Source: JAAYXS01 sp043820985
Lineage (GTDB): Bacteria > Planctomycetota > Phycisphaerae > UBA1845 > Fen-1342
Length of the DNA stretch: 64,000 nt
Assembly (NCBI GenBank): GCA_043820985.1
Contig: JBDRDH010000007.1
Coordinates: 1-64,000 of the forward strand
Direction: 5' to 3'
Within the stretch, counting starts at the first letter, position 1. Every line of letters starts with the position of its first letter. A model generated the notes under the pieces. It saw only the letters and a list, made by a program, of their open reading frames with translations, made no database searches and was not told the origin of the DNA. Position numbers and translations under genes: made by a program. Below, piece after piece: positions 30,201 to 38,392 of the stretch.

Positions 30201-33200
30201 CGCCACCACCGCCGCCAGCGTACGACGGGTTATATCCCGCGCCGCCGTCCGCTGAGATCGATCCGGTGCCCGCCAGCGCCCCGACGTCCAGGTTAACGGT
30301 CCCACCAGAACCGCCGCCGGCGTCGTAGTTCGTTCCGGCAAACCCGTCGGCGGTAACCTCGCCGTCGAGTGTCAGCGTTCCGGTGACCGACAGGCGGATC
30401 GCGCCGCCGCCCCGGCCGCCAGCGACGCCATGGTCGGTATCCCAACCTCCGCCGCTACCAAGCTCGTTCGGATCAGTAATCGAGCCGTACGCCACGCCAC
30501 CTGCGCCCCAGCGCCCACGTCCGCCCCGGCCGCCGTAGCCCGCGCCACCGGCGTACGGGCTATCTTCGCCCGCGCCCGGTCCGAACTGGGACGCGTAACC
30601 GCAACCGTCGGCGGAGATCGTGCCATCCAGGGTGACGGTCGCGTCCTCTAGCACCGTCAAATCGAACACGTTCTGACCAACCTCATGGCTGAGGATTGCA
30701 CCCGAGTCGATCGACAGGTTGACGAAAGTCATCGGGTCGTCGGCCCATACCCAAGCCGCCCCGGCAATATCGAGGTTGAAATCAACGTCGACCGGCCAGA
30801 GCGACGAGTACATCCGCGTCAGACCGCCCGCGTTGCCGGCATTGTCGATCAGCGTATTGCCATACGTGTCGCCAGACGCCTTCGTGTAGATCGAACCCGC
30901 GCCGCCGTACTGCGCGCCACTGTCGCCGTAGGCCGCCATCGAACCGGAGAAGCTGCTCGAATCGTAGTAGACTGCGATGCGCCCGCCACCACCGCCGCCA
31001 GCGTACGATGGGTTGTATCCCGCACCGCCGTCCGCTGAGATCGATCCGGTGCCCGCCAGCGCCCCGACATCCAGGTTAACGGTCCCGCCAGAACCGCCGC
31101 CGGCGTCGTAATTGGCTCCGTTAAATCCATCGGCGGTAATCTCGCCGTCGAGTGTCAGCGTTCCGGTGACCACCAGGTGAATCGCGCCGCCGCCCCGACC
31201 GCCGGCGACGCCGTTGTCGGTATCATAGCCGCCGCCGCTGCCAAGCTCGTTCGGGTCAGTAATCGAGTCGTACGCCACGCCACCGGCTGTTCCGTTTGCG
31301 GACGACCCGCCGTTGCCACCGTGGCCGGCGCCGGAAGCGTAGGAGCTGTCACCACCGGCGCCCGGTCCGAACTGGGAGGCGTGCCCACAACCATCCGCGG
31401 AAATCGTGCCCTCCAAGGTCACGGTCGCGTCTTCCAGCACTGTCAAGTCGAACACATTCTGACCGGCCTCATGGCTGAGGATCGCACTCGTGTCGATGGA
31501 TAGATTGACGAATGTCATCGCGTCGTCGGCCCACACCCACGCCGCGCCCGCAATATCGAGATTGAAATCAACGTCGCCCGGCCAGAGGGACGAGTACATC
31601 CGCGTCAGGCCGCCCGTGTTGCCGGCATTGTCGATCAGGGTCGTACCGTACGTGTCGCCCGAGGCCTTCGTGTAGATCGAGCCCGCGCCGCCGTACTGGA
31701 CGCCGGCACCGCCATAGGCCGCCACTGAACCAGAGAAGCTGCTCGAGTCGTAGTAGATTGCGACACGACCGCCACCGCCGCCACCTGCGTGGGGCAGGTA
31801 CGATCCCGGACCACCGTTGGCGTGAAAGACGCCTGCTCCAGCGAGTGTCCCCGCCTCGATCCAGATTGAGCCACCAGCGCCGCCGCCCGCGTCGTATTGC
31901 GCGCCCACCAGGCCGTTGGCACTGAGTTCGCCGTCACAAGTGAAGGTTCCATTGACGATGACGTGGATCGCGCCACCACCGGCCCCACCATTTACGCCGT
32001 GATCGGTGTCATATCCACCTCCACTGCCGAGTGCCGTCGGCTCGGTGATCGAACCGTAGACGCCGCCACCGGCCGTTCCGTTTGCGGATGACCCGCCGTT
32101 ACCGCCGTGGCCGCCGCCGGAGGCGTAGGGACTATCGCCGCCCGCGCCCGGCCCCTCGGATGAGGCATAGCCATGTCCATTGGCCGACACATGTGCGTCA
32201 GGATCCAGCGAGAAATCATTCTGCACGGTCAGGTCAAACGCGGTCCCCACTGGCGGATACAACCAGCAATTGGCATCCACGTCGAGCGACGCGAGCGTTA
32301 GTGCCTCCGAGACTTCGACGAGCGCGCCATTGGTCACTACGGTATCAGCCGCTGGTGCTTGTGAATCCAGCGGCGTGCGATTGATGTTAAGGTAGTTGGC
32401 AGCGTCGATGAGCAGCGAACCCGTAGCCGCACCTGCTTTGGTGTAGATCGTTCCCGCCGCGCCGGAGCGGTTACTACTCCCACCGACAGCCGAGGTGGTT
32501 CCGGTGTAGGTACTGGAGTCATAGTATAGAGCGATGCGACCGCCAGCGCCACATCCGGCATTGCTCGCGTGCCCGCCAACCCCGCCCACAGCACTGACAG
32601 TGCCGCCGCCGGCGAGCGTGCTCGCTGTGACGTAAATTGCGCCGCCGGATCCGCCACCGGCGTCGTACTGCGTCCCGTTCGCTCCGTTCGCGAGAATCTG
32701 GCCTTCAATGGTGATAATTCCACCCATGTCCAGACGCACCGCGCCACCGCCTGCCCCGCCATTGTAGCCGTGATCGCTGTCACGTCCGCCGCCGCTGCCG
32801 ATATCTGTTGGCTCCGCGATGACGCCGTACGCCTCTCCCGCCCCGGTCCAGTACGCGTTCAGCCCGCCGCGTCCGCCGTAGCCGGCACCGCCGGCATATG
32901 GTGCATCCACGCCGGCACCCGGTCCCTCGGACGATGCGAATCCGCGCCCGCTGACGTTGATCACGCTGGTGGCGTCGACGCTCACATCGGTCGCGATGGT
33001 CAGATTGAGGGTGAACTCCTGCGTGTCGGCGTTGGCCGAGTGAGTTACGATGCCACTATTGATGATTTGCAGACTGTTGAAGGGATGCGCGCCGTCGACC
33101 GTCAACGTACACCCATCGACAATGATGTCGTCATTGTCGTATGTGGTGTCGGTCGGACCGATGTACGTGTTTTCGGTGAACGTCACCGCCCACGCCGGTG

Positions 33201-33282
33201 CGGTCATCATCATCAGCAAGCCGGTCGAGATGATCAAAACACGATTCAGGAATGACGAATTGGAATGGCACGTGCGACTCAT
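27283..33282 (-). CDS. Giant Gly-rich repeat protein, 7 units, with Ig-like domain and dockerin
   Basis: A 1999-residue secreted paralogue of the preceding gene. It starts at ATG 33282 behind the same AGGAGG site; the signal peptide is RVLIISTGLLMMMTAPAWA. Seven tandem Gly-rich units follow. Several are almost identical to their neighbours (for example the segments with IYTKASGDTYG, SSLWP, DFNLDIAGAAWVWADD, and the later pair with GVLTVDGAVTADGITGEYYHAGG), pointing to recent intragenic duplication. The end has an Ig-like domain (SYQWRKGGEDLVDDGHF) and two dockerin repeats (NCDGVVNAYDIDGF, NGDGEVNAYDIDGF). Function is unknown; dockerins suggest cohesin-like tethering or Ca-stabilised anchoring, which is inference. 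Confidence 0.85.
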   Translation of the reverse strand: MSRTCHSNSSFLNRVLIISTGLLMMMTAPAWAVTFTENTYIGPTDTTYDNDDIIVDGCTLTVDGAHPFNSLQIINSGIVTHSANADTQEFTLNLTIATDVSVDATSVINVSGRGFASSEGPGAGVDAPYAGGAGYGGRGGLNAYWTGAGEAYGVIAEPTDIGSGGGRDSDHGYNGGAGGGAVRLDMGGIITIEGQILANGANGTQYDAGGGSGGAIYVTASTLAGGGTVSAVGGVGGHASNAGCGAGGRIALYYDSSTYTGTTSAVGGSSNRSGAAGTIYTKAGAATGSLLIDAANYLNINRTPLDSQAPAADTVVTNGALVEVSEALTLASLDVDANCWLYPPVGTAFDLTVQNDFSLDPDAHVSANGHGYASSEGPGAGGDSPYASGGGHGGNGGSSANGTAGGGVYGSITEPTALGSGGGYDTDHGVNGGAGGGAIHVIVNGTFTCDGELSANGLVGAQYDAGGGAGGSIWIEAGTLAGAGVFHANGGPGSYLPHAGGGGGGRVAIYYDSSSFSGSVAAYGGAGVQYGGAGSIYTKASGDTYGTTLIDNAGNTGGLTRMYSSLWPGDVDFNLDIAGAAWVWADDAMTFVNLSIDTSAILSHEAGQNVFDLTVLEDATVTLEGTISADGCGHASQFGPGAGGDSSYASGAGHGGNGGSSANGTAGGVAYDSITDPNELGSGGGYDTDNGVAGGRGGGAIHLVVTGTLTLDGEITADGFNGANYDAGGGSGGTVNLDVGALAGTGSISADGGAGYNPSYAGGGGGGRIAVYYDSSSFSGSMAAYGDSGAQYGGAGSIYTKASGDTYGNTLIDNAGNAGGLTRMYSSLWPVDVDFNLDIAGAAWVWADDPMTFVNLSIDSGAILSHEVGQNVFDLTVLEDATVTLDGTISADGCGYASQFGPGAGEDSPYAGGAGYGGRGGRGRWGAGGVAYGSITDPNELGSGGGWDTDHGVAGGRGGGAIRLSVTGTLTLDGEVTADGFAGTNYDAGGGSGGTVNLDVGALAGTGSISADGGAGYNPSYAGGGGGGRIAVYHDSSTFSGGMTACGAAGTVGGGAGTIYTQEGALTGALTIDACGATNIARTPLDSQSPAANTEISGGAQVEISEATTLETLDVAGNSTVWPPSLQTLELTVNGNAGIEAGSAISADAHGFGSSDGPGEGGDGYEAGGGGYGGTGGAGSSSVGGGTYGSITSPTDFGSGGGYDTNNGYAGGVGGGAIKLTVGGVLTVDGAVTADGITGEYYHAGGGSGGSIWLDVATLAGSGAISANGGPGYDPTYAGGGGGGRVAIYCNTNSFVGLWSAYGGNGRQYGGAGTVYTKAAAETYGTVLIDNASNAGGLTRMYTALWPSGSVTFNLDLDHAAFVFADDAMTFASLDVLNVAQFSHEAGQNTFDVTVLGDATVDLSSFIHADARGFPSSEGPGAGTDGNEAGGGGYGGVGGRGYYGVTGGSVYGSIDQPADLGSGGGYDTNNGYAGGAGGGALKLTVGGVLTVDGAVTADGITGEYYHAGGGSGGSIWLDVATLAGSGAISANGGQGYDVTRAGGGGGGRVAIYYNTNSFAGSWSAYGANGSQYGGAGTIYTSGSGDPYAAVLIDNGGNAGGLTRLDSTLWSRAAFDLNLANACWVWVDDPVTFQNLSIDSQAVLSHEPRENVFNVYVLDDATVLTDGAISVNACGYSSSNGPGQGSDGNEAGGAGYGGAGGAGSSASGGEAYGTPVTPFNLGSGGGRDTNHGYNGGVGGGAILLSVNDVLTVDGIITANGTPGTAYEAGGGSGGGIALKAASIDGTGQITANGGAGANPVYAGGGAGGRIALFTCDLLMPLEQIEVAGGAGWENGEDGSVFVGSSSVEILAQPEDAFAFAGDPVMTFSVTATGDGDLSYQWRKGGEDLVDDGHFSGVTTDTLTITLIEFTDAGSYDVLVIDDCGAFPSNPATFIVPPPGDMNCDGVVNAYDIDGFICALSLQCDYEGQYPYCDRMLGDMNGDGEVNAYDIDGFIAAVGGG

Positions 33283-33450
33283 GGCTTCAACCTCCTATGC
33301 AACGCCCCAACATGTTGTTACCTGAAAACCATCGATTCAAACCACTTGTGGAGATGCCTCTATGGCCCATTACGTCCACGCATATGCTGTGTGCACGCCG
33401 CTACTTCCTCTCCATAGGTTCAAAGCGTGTATTGCCCGCTCGCGCTTCGG
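33280..33450 (-). repeat. Duplicated 5' leader, copy B
   Basis: Near-identical partner of the leader at 26724-26895. It directly precedes the ATG of the 7-unit gene and includes its ribosome site. The shared region is wholly non-coding on the sense strand as far as can be seen, so its conservation reflects either recent duplication or selection on a regulatory leader. The remaining 33451-33590 shows nothing distinct. Confidence 0.85.
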
Positions 33451-33590
33451 ACGAAATGCGTGGCTCGTCCGGATTTTTCGCCAGCCGACCGGGTAAATGG
33501 GAAACCGGTGGATAAATGGGATAAGTACTATATTGGCTTTGACACAGGCGGACGAGGCGCCCGTGGCAACCGACCATTACTGCAAATGGG

Positions 33591-34346
33591 CTAATCTTCG
33601 GTATCCGGCTCTGGCTCGATCCAGCGCGCCTGGAGCAGGGCGAAGATCGGCTGATCATCATCGGCGGCTTGTGGCAAGGTGAATACTGCCACCTGGTCGG
33701 TCGCCAGGCGCAGGGCCGTGCTGGCTTCCACCGTGTGCAGGACCGGCCGGCCGACTTCAAAGGGCAGACCGGCGACGGGCTGGCGGCTGACCACGCGCGT
33801 TATTCGCATGCGTACTTTCTTGAGTGACACAATCTTGTCGTTGGCGGCCTCGGGTAGTACATCGATGGCGATACCTTCCGCCTCCTCGGTGTGTTCCAGG
33901 GTAAAAGCTCCATCCGCGCGCGGCACCATGTACGCCACCCGCTGGCCAATTGAGATATTCGCCTCCTGCCCCACACAACACAGCAAGCGCGGCGCGGTCA
34001 GTGTCTTCCATATACTGGTGGAACTGGGCGTATCGGATGATTCCGCCGCCGGCAACCAAACCTGCCCGCCCAGCCGCAAGGCCACGTTCGCTGGCGCGAC
34101 ACCCACCGACAGTCCGTTATCCATCGTCGCCAGCACCTTGGGTTCCACCGCCTTCTTGCTATCCTTCAAACCGGCCGGCGCGGTCGTCCAGACCGAATCG
34201 GCCGTGGCTTGTGGCCCGGCCAACTGAATGATGCGCATCTCCACCATCACCAATGGCTTGTCGGGTTCGTCGGCGATGCCAACAGTCGTTGACAGTGCAA
34301 TTACAAAACATACGGCTAAATGAATAACAAACATGCTACGTGTCAT
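33591..34346 (-). CDS. Secreted protein of unknown function, secretin-like segment possible
   Basis: Start at ATG 34346 (MTRSMFVIHLAVCFVIALSTTVGIADEP): AAAGGAG lies about 9 nt upstream and a clear signal peptide follows, so about 250 residues are exported. The middle region (VMVEMRIIQLAG… and VKMR-like VRMRITRVVSRQP) recalls the beta-strand pattern of secretin N-domains, where a short 'VxxRIIxL' strand is common, but no secretin pore domain is present. It lies directly behind a sigma/anti-sigma pair on the same strand, suggesting it is a target or envelope sensor of that module. Function is not assigned. Confidence 0.55.
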   Translation of the reverse strand: MTRSMFVIHLAVCFVIALSTTVGIADEPDKPLVMVEMRIIQLAGPQATADSVWTTAPAGLKDSKKAVEPKVLATMDNGLSVGVAPANVALRLGGQVWLPAAESSDTPSSTSIWKTLTAPRLLCCVGQEANISIGQRVAYMVPRADGAFTLEHTEEAEGIAIDVLPEAANDKIVSLKKVRMRITRVVSRQPVAGLPFEVGRPVLHTVEASTALRLATDQVAVFTLPQAADDDQPIFALLQARWIEPEPDTED

Positions 34347-34366
34347 GGCGATTATTCTCCTTTCGA

Positions 34367-34732
34367 CTACGGATCGAGCCGGCACCAACGCGCGATGTCA
34401 GTACGATATGACGCTAGTTGTCGCTGCCCCAAAAGATCCACATCGACATGAACCGCTAGCGCTAGCTTCGTTTCGTCCTGTACAACAACGGCGTCGCTGA
34501 CCGTGCGGGCCTCGTCCGCCGGCCACCAAATCACTCGCTCCAGCAGTAGTACAGAAACCGTTACGGCCACACATGCGGCGATGGCCTGCCAGGCCGGCAG
34601 GCGGCGGCGCCACCAGGGCCCGCCGACTTCGCCAGCCGCCAGCACCGCGGCCACTATCGACCGGTCGGCCTCGGCGGGAAGCTGTTGCATGGGCAGCTCC
34701 GACAACCGCCGCTCAATTTCCTCGGGACACAT
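34367..34732 (-). CDS. Probable membrane anti-sigma factor
   Basis: About 121 residues starting at ATG 34732, which has GGAG 6 nt upstream and overlaps the end of the sigma gene by 20 bp. The N-terminal 40 residues are soluble and acidic/helical (EEIERRLSELPMQQLPAEADRSIVAAVL). One transmembrane helix follows (WQAIAACVAVTVSVLLLERVI), then a periplasmic tail. This topology, together with translational overlap with an ECF sigma gene, is what anti-sigma factors show; there is no zinc HC2 motif. The assignment is by context. Confidence 0.6.
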   Translation of the reverse strand: MCPEEIERRLSELPMQQLPAEADRSIVAAVLAAGEVGGPWWRRRLPAWQAIAACVAVTVSVLLLERVIWWPADEARTVSDAVVVQDETKLALAVHVDVDLLGQRQLASYRTDIARWCRLDP

Positions 34733-35234
34733 GCGCGTCTCCACTTGTGCAGTACAACCTCAATTCCTCCAGCCCACGGCGATAGTGGCTGGTGACCGTA
34801 CCCAGCGGTTTGGCCAGCACCTCGGCGATCTCGCGAAAGCTCAGCTCGCAATAAATCCTGAGCACGATCACCTCGCGCTGTTCGGACGAAAGTGCTCTCA
34901 ACGCCGCCTTGAGTTGTTCCGCGTTTTCATCGCAGTCAGCCTGATTGCCGCGCGTATCGAGAAAGGCGATTTCATCCTCATCCAGCGGTTCAGCCACGCC
35001 ACGCACGACCACGGCCCGCCGGCGATCGATAGCCAGATTGCGCAAACAACGCAGCACATAAGCACGGGCATCCCGCACCGCGGGGTGACCTTCCCGGACC
35101 ATGCGCGCCAACACATCCTGGAGCAGATCCTGGGCATCGGGCTCATTACCCGTCAGGGCCAGGGCATAAGCCGTTAGCACTTGGCGCTGCGCCAGATAGA
35201 ACTCTGCCCAGGCATGTGCGGTCAATTGGCCCAA
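34713..35234 (-). CDS. ECF-type RNA polymerase sigma factor
   Basis: A 173-residue sigma-70 family protein. The TTG start at 35234 is used because AGAGG lies 6 nt upstream and no ATG is near. Region 2 is recognisable (DAQDLLQDVLARMVRE…ARAYVLRCLRNLAIDRRR), and region 4 carries the helix-turn-helix (LSSEQREVIVLRIYCELSFREIAEVLAKPLGTVTSHYRRGL). It would direct transcription in response to a signal transmitted by the overlapping membrane protein downstream. Confidence 0.9.
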   Translation of the reverse strand: MGQLTAHAWAEFYLAQRQVLTAYALALTGNEPDAQDLLQDVLARMVREGHPAVRDARAYVLRCLRNLAIDRRRAVVVRGVAEPLDEDEIAFLDTRGNQADCDENAEQLKAALRALSSEQREVIVLRIYCELSFREIAEVLAKPLGTVTSHYRRGLEELRLYCTSGDAHVSRGN

Positions 35235-35391
35235 TTATCGCCTCTGGTTACCAGGCGGCGCGCGCCGTGGCACACTCAGCCACCCTCTACATATACAGAC
35301 GCATGGCGTGCCACTTTTTATGCAGCTTCTCAGCGGGTGACGGGTGGCACGGCCGTATCGGCCGTGTCTCAGGGAGGGCATATTCACAGCT
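35235..35391. repeat. Palindrome-rich spacer
   Basis: Contains an 8-bp hairpin with a 3-nt loop (CACGGCCG-tat-CGGCCGTG near 35349-35367) and a separated GTGGCAC/GTGCCAC inverted pair followed by TTTTT around 35268-35320. Such GGCACGGCCGT elements recur between genes in Planctomycetes and may be dispersed repeats or terminators. Confidence 0.45.
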
Positions 35392-36552
35392 CTAAGGCGT
35401 CGGTGCCAGGCGGAAGATCGCATTGTCACAGGCCACGTAGAGTGTGCCGGCCGGAGTGAACGCCACATCGGTGATTGTGCCGGGGAAGCCGGCCGCAAAG
35501 GGGCTCGAAGTTTCGACCTCGTTACGCGCCGCGGACATCCGCGCGCTGATCACCCGGCGACTGGCGGCTTCACCATAGAAAAAGTACGCCAGTGTATGCG
35601 GTCCGTAACGCGTGCTGGGATTGAACGAGCCACCCACAAATCCGCGACTGCTGCTGCCGGAGTCCAGCAACGGATCCCGGTAATCCGGATTATCGTCGGC
35701 GTAAGCGAGTTCGGCAGTCGTGTCTGCCCCGCCAGTCACGTCCGGCCAGCCGTAGTTGCCACCAGCCTGTATACGGTTTAACTCATCCGCGCCGGCCGTG
35801 TTGCGCTCGAGCGCCAGGGGAGTGCCCGTGTCCGGATCAACACACAAACCACGCACGTCGCGCAAACCGCGCGCATATACCGCCGAACCGGCCGTGGGAT
35901 TGTCGTCCGGGATGGAACCATCATCGTTATAGCGCAGGATCTTGCCCACCAGAACATTGTTATCACGGGCGGATGTGTCAACGGTCAGGTCGCCGATGGC
36001 CACCAGCAACTTCCTGTCAGTGGCGAAAGCCAGGCGCCCGGAGACGCGCGTCGTTCCCTGGTCGGCCGGTAGTGACGCGACGAATACCTCGCTGCCCACC
36101 ACGGCGTTGTTGACGGTCTCAATATAAACCACGCGATTGTCAATTACGGCCTGGGCGTCATTGGTCGTCTGGCCGGTATCCGAGCGCGTGTAAAACACGT
36201 AGATGCGGCCATTCTGCGCAAAATCCGGATGCAGCGCAATTCCCAGCAGGCCGCGGTCGCCGGCGTAGTTCACCGGCACGGCGGCCACCGGATCGGCTAC
36301 CAGGGTTCCACCGACAATCACCCGGATCCGGCCGGTGTTCTTCTCGGTGTAGAACACGCGCCCATCGGCGGCGAAGGCCAGCGCGCTCGGATGCTGGGCT
36401 CCCGCAACCACGTATTCGGCCTGCAAACCGGCCCCGACGGTCAGGGGCGCCGGATCGCCACTTGGCGATAAGAGACAACCCCAACCGGCGAGATACACAA
36501 GACCGATCAACAGGCACGTCCAAACCGCTCGTCGCCACATTACGCGTCGCAT
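35392..36552 (-). CDS. PQQ-type glucose/sorbosone dehydrogenase-like lipoprotein
   Basis: Start at ATG 36552 (MRRVMWRRAVWTCLLIGLVYLAGWGC): GGGAGA lies upstream and a lipoprotein-like signal with a Cys at its end follows, although Trp precedes the usual small residues. The mature part matches the soluble aldose sugar dehydrogenase propeller: AFAADGRVFYTEKNTGRIRVI, DRGLLGIALHPDF, GRLAFATDRKLLVAIGD, KILRYNDDGSIPDDNP, YARGLRDVRGLCVDPDTG and NYGWPDV. In the family a PQQ cofactor and Ca ion sit on top of the six-blade propeller. Substrate and whether PQQ is used here cannot be told from sequence. Confidence 0.85.
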   Translation of the reverse strand: MRRVMWRRAVWTCLLIGLVYLAGWGCLLSPSGDPAPLTVGAGLQAEYVVAGAQHPSALAFAADGRVFYTEKNTGRIRVIVGGTLVADPVAAVPVNYAGDRGLLGIALHPDFAQNGRIYVFYTRSDTGQTTNDAQAVIDNRVVYIETVNNAVVGSEVFVASLPADQGTTRVSGRLAFATDRKLLVAIGDLTVDTSARDNNVLVGKILRYNDDGSIPDDNPTAGSAVYARGLRDVRGLCVDPDTGTPLALERNTAGADELNRIQAGGNYGWPDVTGGADTTAELAYADDNPDYRDPLLDSGSSSRGFVGGSFNPSTRYGPHTLAYFFYGEAASRRVISARMSAARNEVETSSPFAAGFPGTITDVAFTPAGTLYVACDNAIFRLAPTP

Positions 36553-36637
36553 ATACGTCTCCCGTCCATCGACCAGATATCCATCATAGGTCTTAAGGGG
36601 AGTCGCGCATAGTGCCCGGCCTGATGAGTACTTCATA

Positions 36638-37066
36638 TCATGGCCGCTGATGAAACTCGGCGATGATTTCCGGGGCCTCCGCGCGCAGCAGGCGGTACAA
36701 CTCTTCGGCCCGCGCTCTTTCGTGTAACGAGCTTAGCGCCAATTGCCGCGAGACCGGCAGATTGTCCAGCACTTGCCGCAAACGCACGTGCAGGGCTCGC
36801 AAACGCTCCTGGTCAGCCGGACTCAACTTCGTAAATAACCGCGCCCGCTTGAAAACCACGCTGGCGTCACTACCTCTGACAATCCGCTGGTATTGACGGA
36901 TGTAGGCCAGTTGCTCCGATTGTGGCAGCGCGAACCAGCCGGCGCCCGCGGGCCCGTTGCCGACCGGATCGGCGGTGGCTTGATCGCCGCGTGACAAGCC
37001 CACCGTCAGAATCGCGGAGATTATCACCACCCCGCCAAGCAACAGTAGCGATACAACCCGGGGCAT
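36638..37066 (-). CDS. Membrane-anchored unknown protein (DUF3106/Spy-like helical)
   Basis: Start at ATG 37066, one nucleotide after the stop of the upstream anti-sigma gene and behind GGGAGAG. The 142-residue product has an N-terminal membrane helix (VVSLLLLGGVVIISAILTVGL), then a charged helical region rich in Arg/Glu/Leu (LSPADQERLRALHVRLRQVL, LHERARAEELYRLLRAEAPE). This is the pattern of periplasmic DUF3106 or CpxP/Spy-like proteins. Tight coupling to the sigma/anti-sigma pair suggests an accessory of that stress module. Confidence 0.6.
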   Translation of the reverse strand: MPRVVSLLLLGGVVIISAILTVGLSRGDQATADPVGNGPAGAGWFALPQSEQLAYIRQYQRIVRGSDASVVFKRARLFTKLSPADQERLRALHVRLRQVLDNLPVSRQLALSSLHERARAEELYRLLRAEAPEIIAEFHQRP

Positions 37067-37067
37067 G

Positions 37068-37568
37068 TTATTGCTCTCCCCCATCAGTGACGATCAATTC
37101 GTCAAGCCAGCGTACCGTTTCGAAATCATCAGCCAGCCAGGGATCCCGCCGTAACGTCTGGAGCGCGTCCAACCGCAAGACAATCTCCTGCTGAAGCTGT
37201 CTGGTTATATTGAGGGTTTCGGCATGACGCTCGGCCGCCGAGGGAGTAGTAGCCAGCCGCCAGGCTGTCCCGGCGGCAATACCCAACAGGATGGCCAGCA
37301 GCAGTCCGGGCAGGAAGCCACGCCAGCGCTGCCAGGCCGATAGGGGTTGACCGGGTAACTCCACATTGTCGAGTAGCCGATCAATGGCTCCATCCAACTT
37401 GGGAGTCTCATCGCCGAGCTTGAGCACGCCCGTCCAGGACCGTTGCTGCTCAACCAGATCCCGGCATTCCGCGCACCTCCTGAGATGCGCGGCCCAGCGC
37501 GCATGAGTGTGGGGATCCAGCGTGCCGGCCACATACCCCCTGACGAGTTCCATATCCATATGGCTCAT
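37068..37568 (-). CDS. Zinc-finger anti-sigma factor
   Basis: A 166-residue protein with an N-terminal anti-sigma zinc motif (HLRRCAECRDLV, the H-x3-C-x2-C core of the HC2/ZAS type), then one transmembrane helix (GFLPGLLLAILLGIAAGTAWRL) and a periplasmic coiled segment (ITRQLQQEIVLRLDALQTLRRD). It should hold the ECF sigma factor encoded about 85 bp upstream at the membrane. The ATG at 37568 is chosen; nearby in-frame ATGs at codons 4 and 6 are alternatives. Confidence 0.85.
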   Translation of the reverse strand: MSHMDMELVRGYVAGTLDPHTHARWAAHLRRCAECRDLVEQQRSWTGVLKLGDETPKLDGAIDRLLDNVELPGQPLSAWQRWRGFLPGLLLAILLGIAAGTAWRLATTPSAAERHAETLNITRQLQQEIVLRLDALQTLRRDPWLADDFETVRWLDELIVTDGGEQ

Positions 37569-37652
37569 AGCGGATCAGGCCTCTGGTGGACGCTCCCACC
37601 CCTCTACCGCCAAATCCTTATGGAGCATAATAACGCGTGAGATGGCGTCTGG

Positions 37653-38291
37653 CTAAAGCACACCGCTGAGCTTGTCGCGCAACAGGTGCCGAGCCCGTTT
37701 GAGCAGACTACGAACGGATTCGACGCTCGTGTCCAGCACGCCCGCGATTTGTTCGTAAGACAGCTCCTCGTATTCAAACAGGGTCAACGCGATCCGCTGC
37801 TTTACCGGTAAGCTGGCGATGGCGCTTGAGATCCGCTCACGCATTTCTTCGAGTGTCAGGTCGCGCTCCGGGGCGGAGTCGGATGGATCGGCAATGTCGT
37901 GATTGGCAACCTCGGGATCCGGCTCCTGAATCTCCTTGGCGGATGACCGACCCAGGTAATTGAGCGCTGTGTTCGTGGCGATGCGATAGAGCCACGTCGA
38001 GAATTTAGCCGTCGGCTCGTAACGATCGCTACTGTGCCAAACCCGTACGAAGACGTCCTGAACCAGATCCTCGACCGGGCCGGTTTTACGCACCAGGCGG
38101 GAAATATACCGCGACACACGCGCAAAGTTACGCCGCACCAGCGTGTTGGCTGCTTCCCGGTTGCCGGCACGTACGCGCAGCATAAGCTGTGTATCGAGAT
38201 CGGCTAAAACCTCGACGCGTGGCGTACTCGTTTTGAGCGGCGCTTGCCGCACCTTGTGCGAGCGCCCCTGCGTGGATCGTGTTCGCGACAT
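37653..38291 (-). CDS. ECF-type RNA polymerase sigma factor (RpoE-like)
   Basis: About 212 residues from ATG 38291; a second ATG five codons earlier (38306) is possible. Region 2 shows VRKTGPVEDLVQDVFVRVWH and KFSTWLYRIATNTALNYLGR; region 4 shows LPVKQRIALTLFEYEELSYEQIAGVLDTSVESVRSLLKRARHLL. A basic N-terminal extension of about 30 residues precedes region 2. It heads a three-gene cluster with the zinc anti-sigma factor and the DUF3106-like protein. Confidence 0.92.
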   Translation of the reverse strand: MSRTRSTQGRSHKVRQAPLKTSTPRVEVLADLDTQLMLRVRAGNREAANTLVRRNFARVSRYISRLVRKTGPVEDLVQDVFVRVWHSSDRYEPTAKFSTWLYRIATNTALNYLGRSSAKEIQEPDPEVANHDIADPSDSAPERDLTLEEMRERISSAIASLPVKQRIALTLFEYEELSYEQIAGVLDTSVESVRSLLKRARHLLRDKLSGVL

Positions 38292-38392
38292 GATTAGCCC
38301 ATCCATCCGCGCGAACGGATTAAATCTACATGGATTTTACCCTCGGAGCAGTGCCCAGGCAACAGAGAATGTCGGGGTGTCAACTTGCTGAA

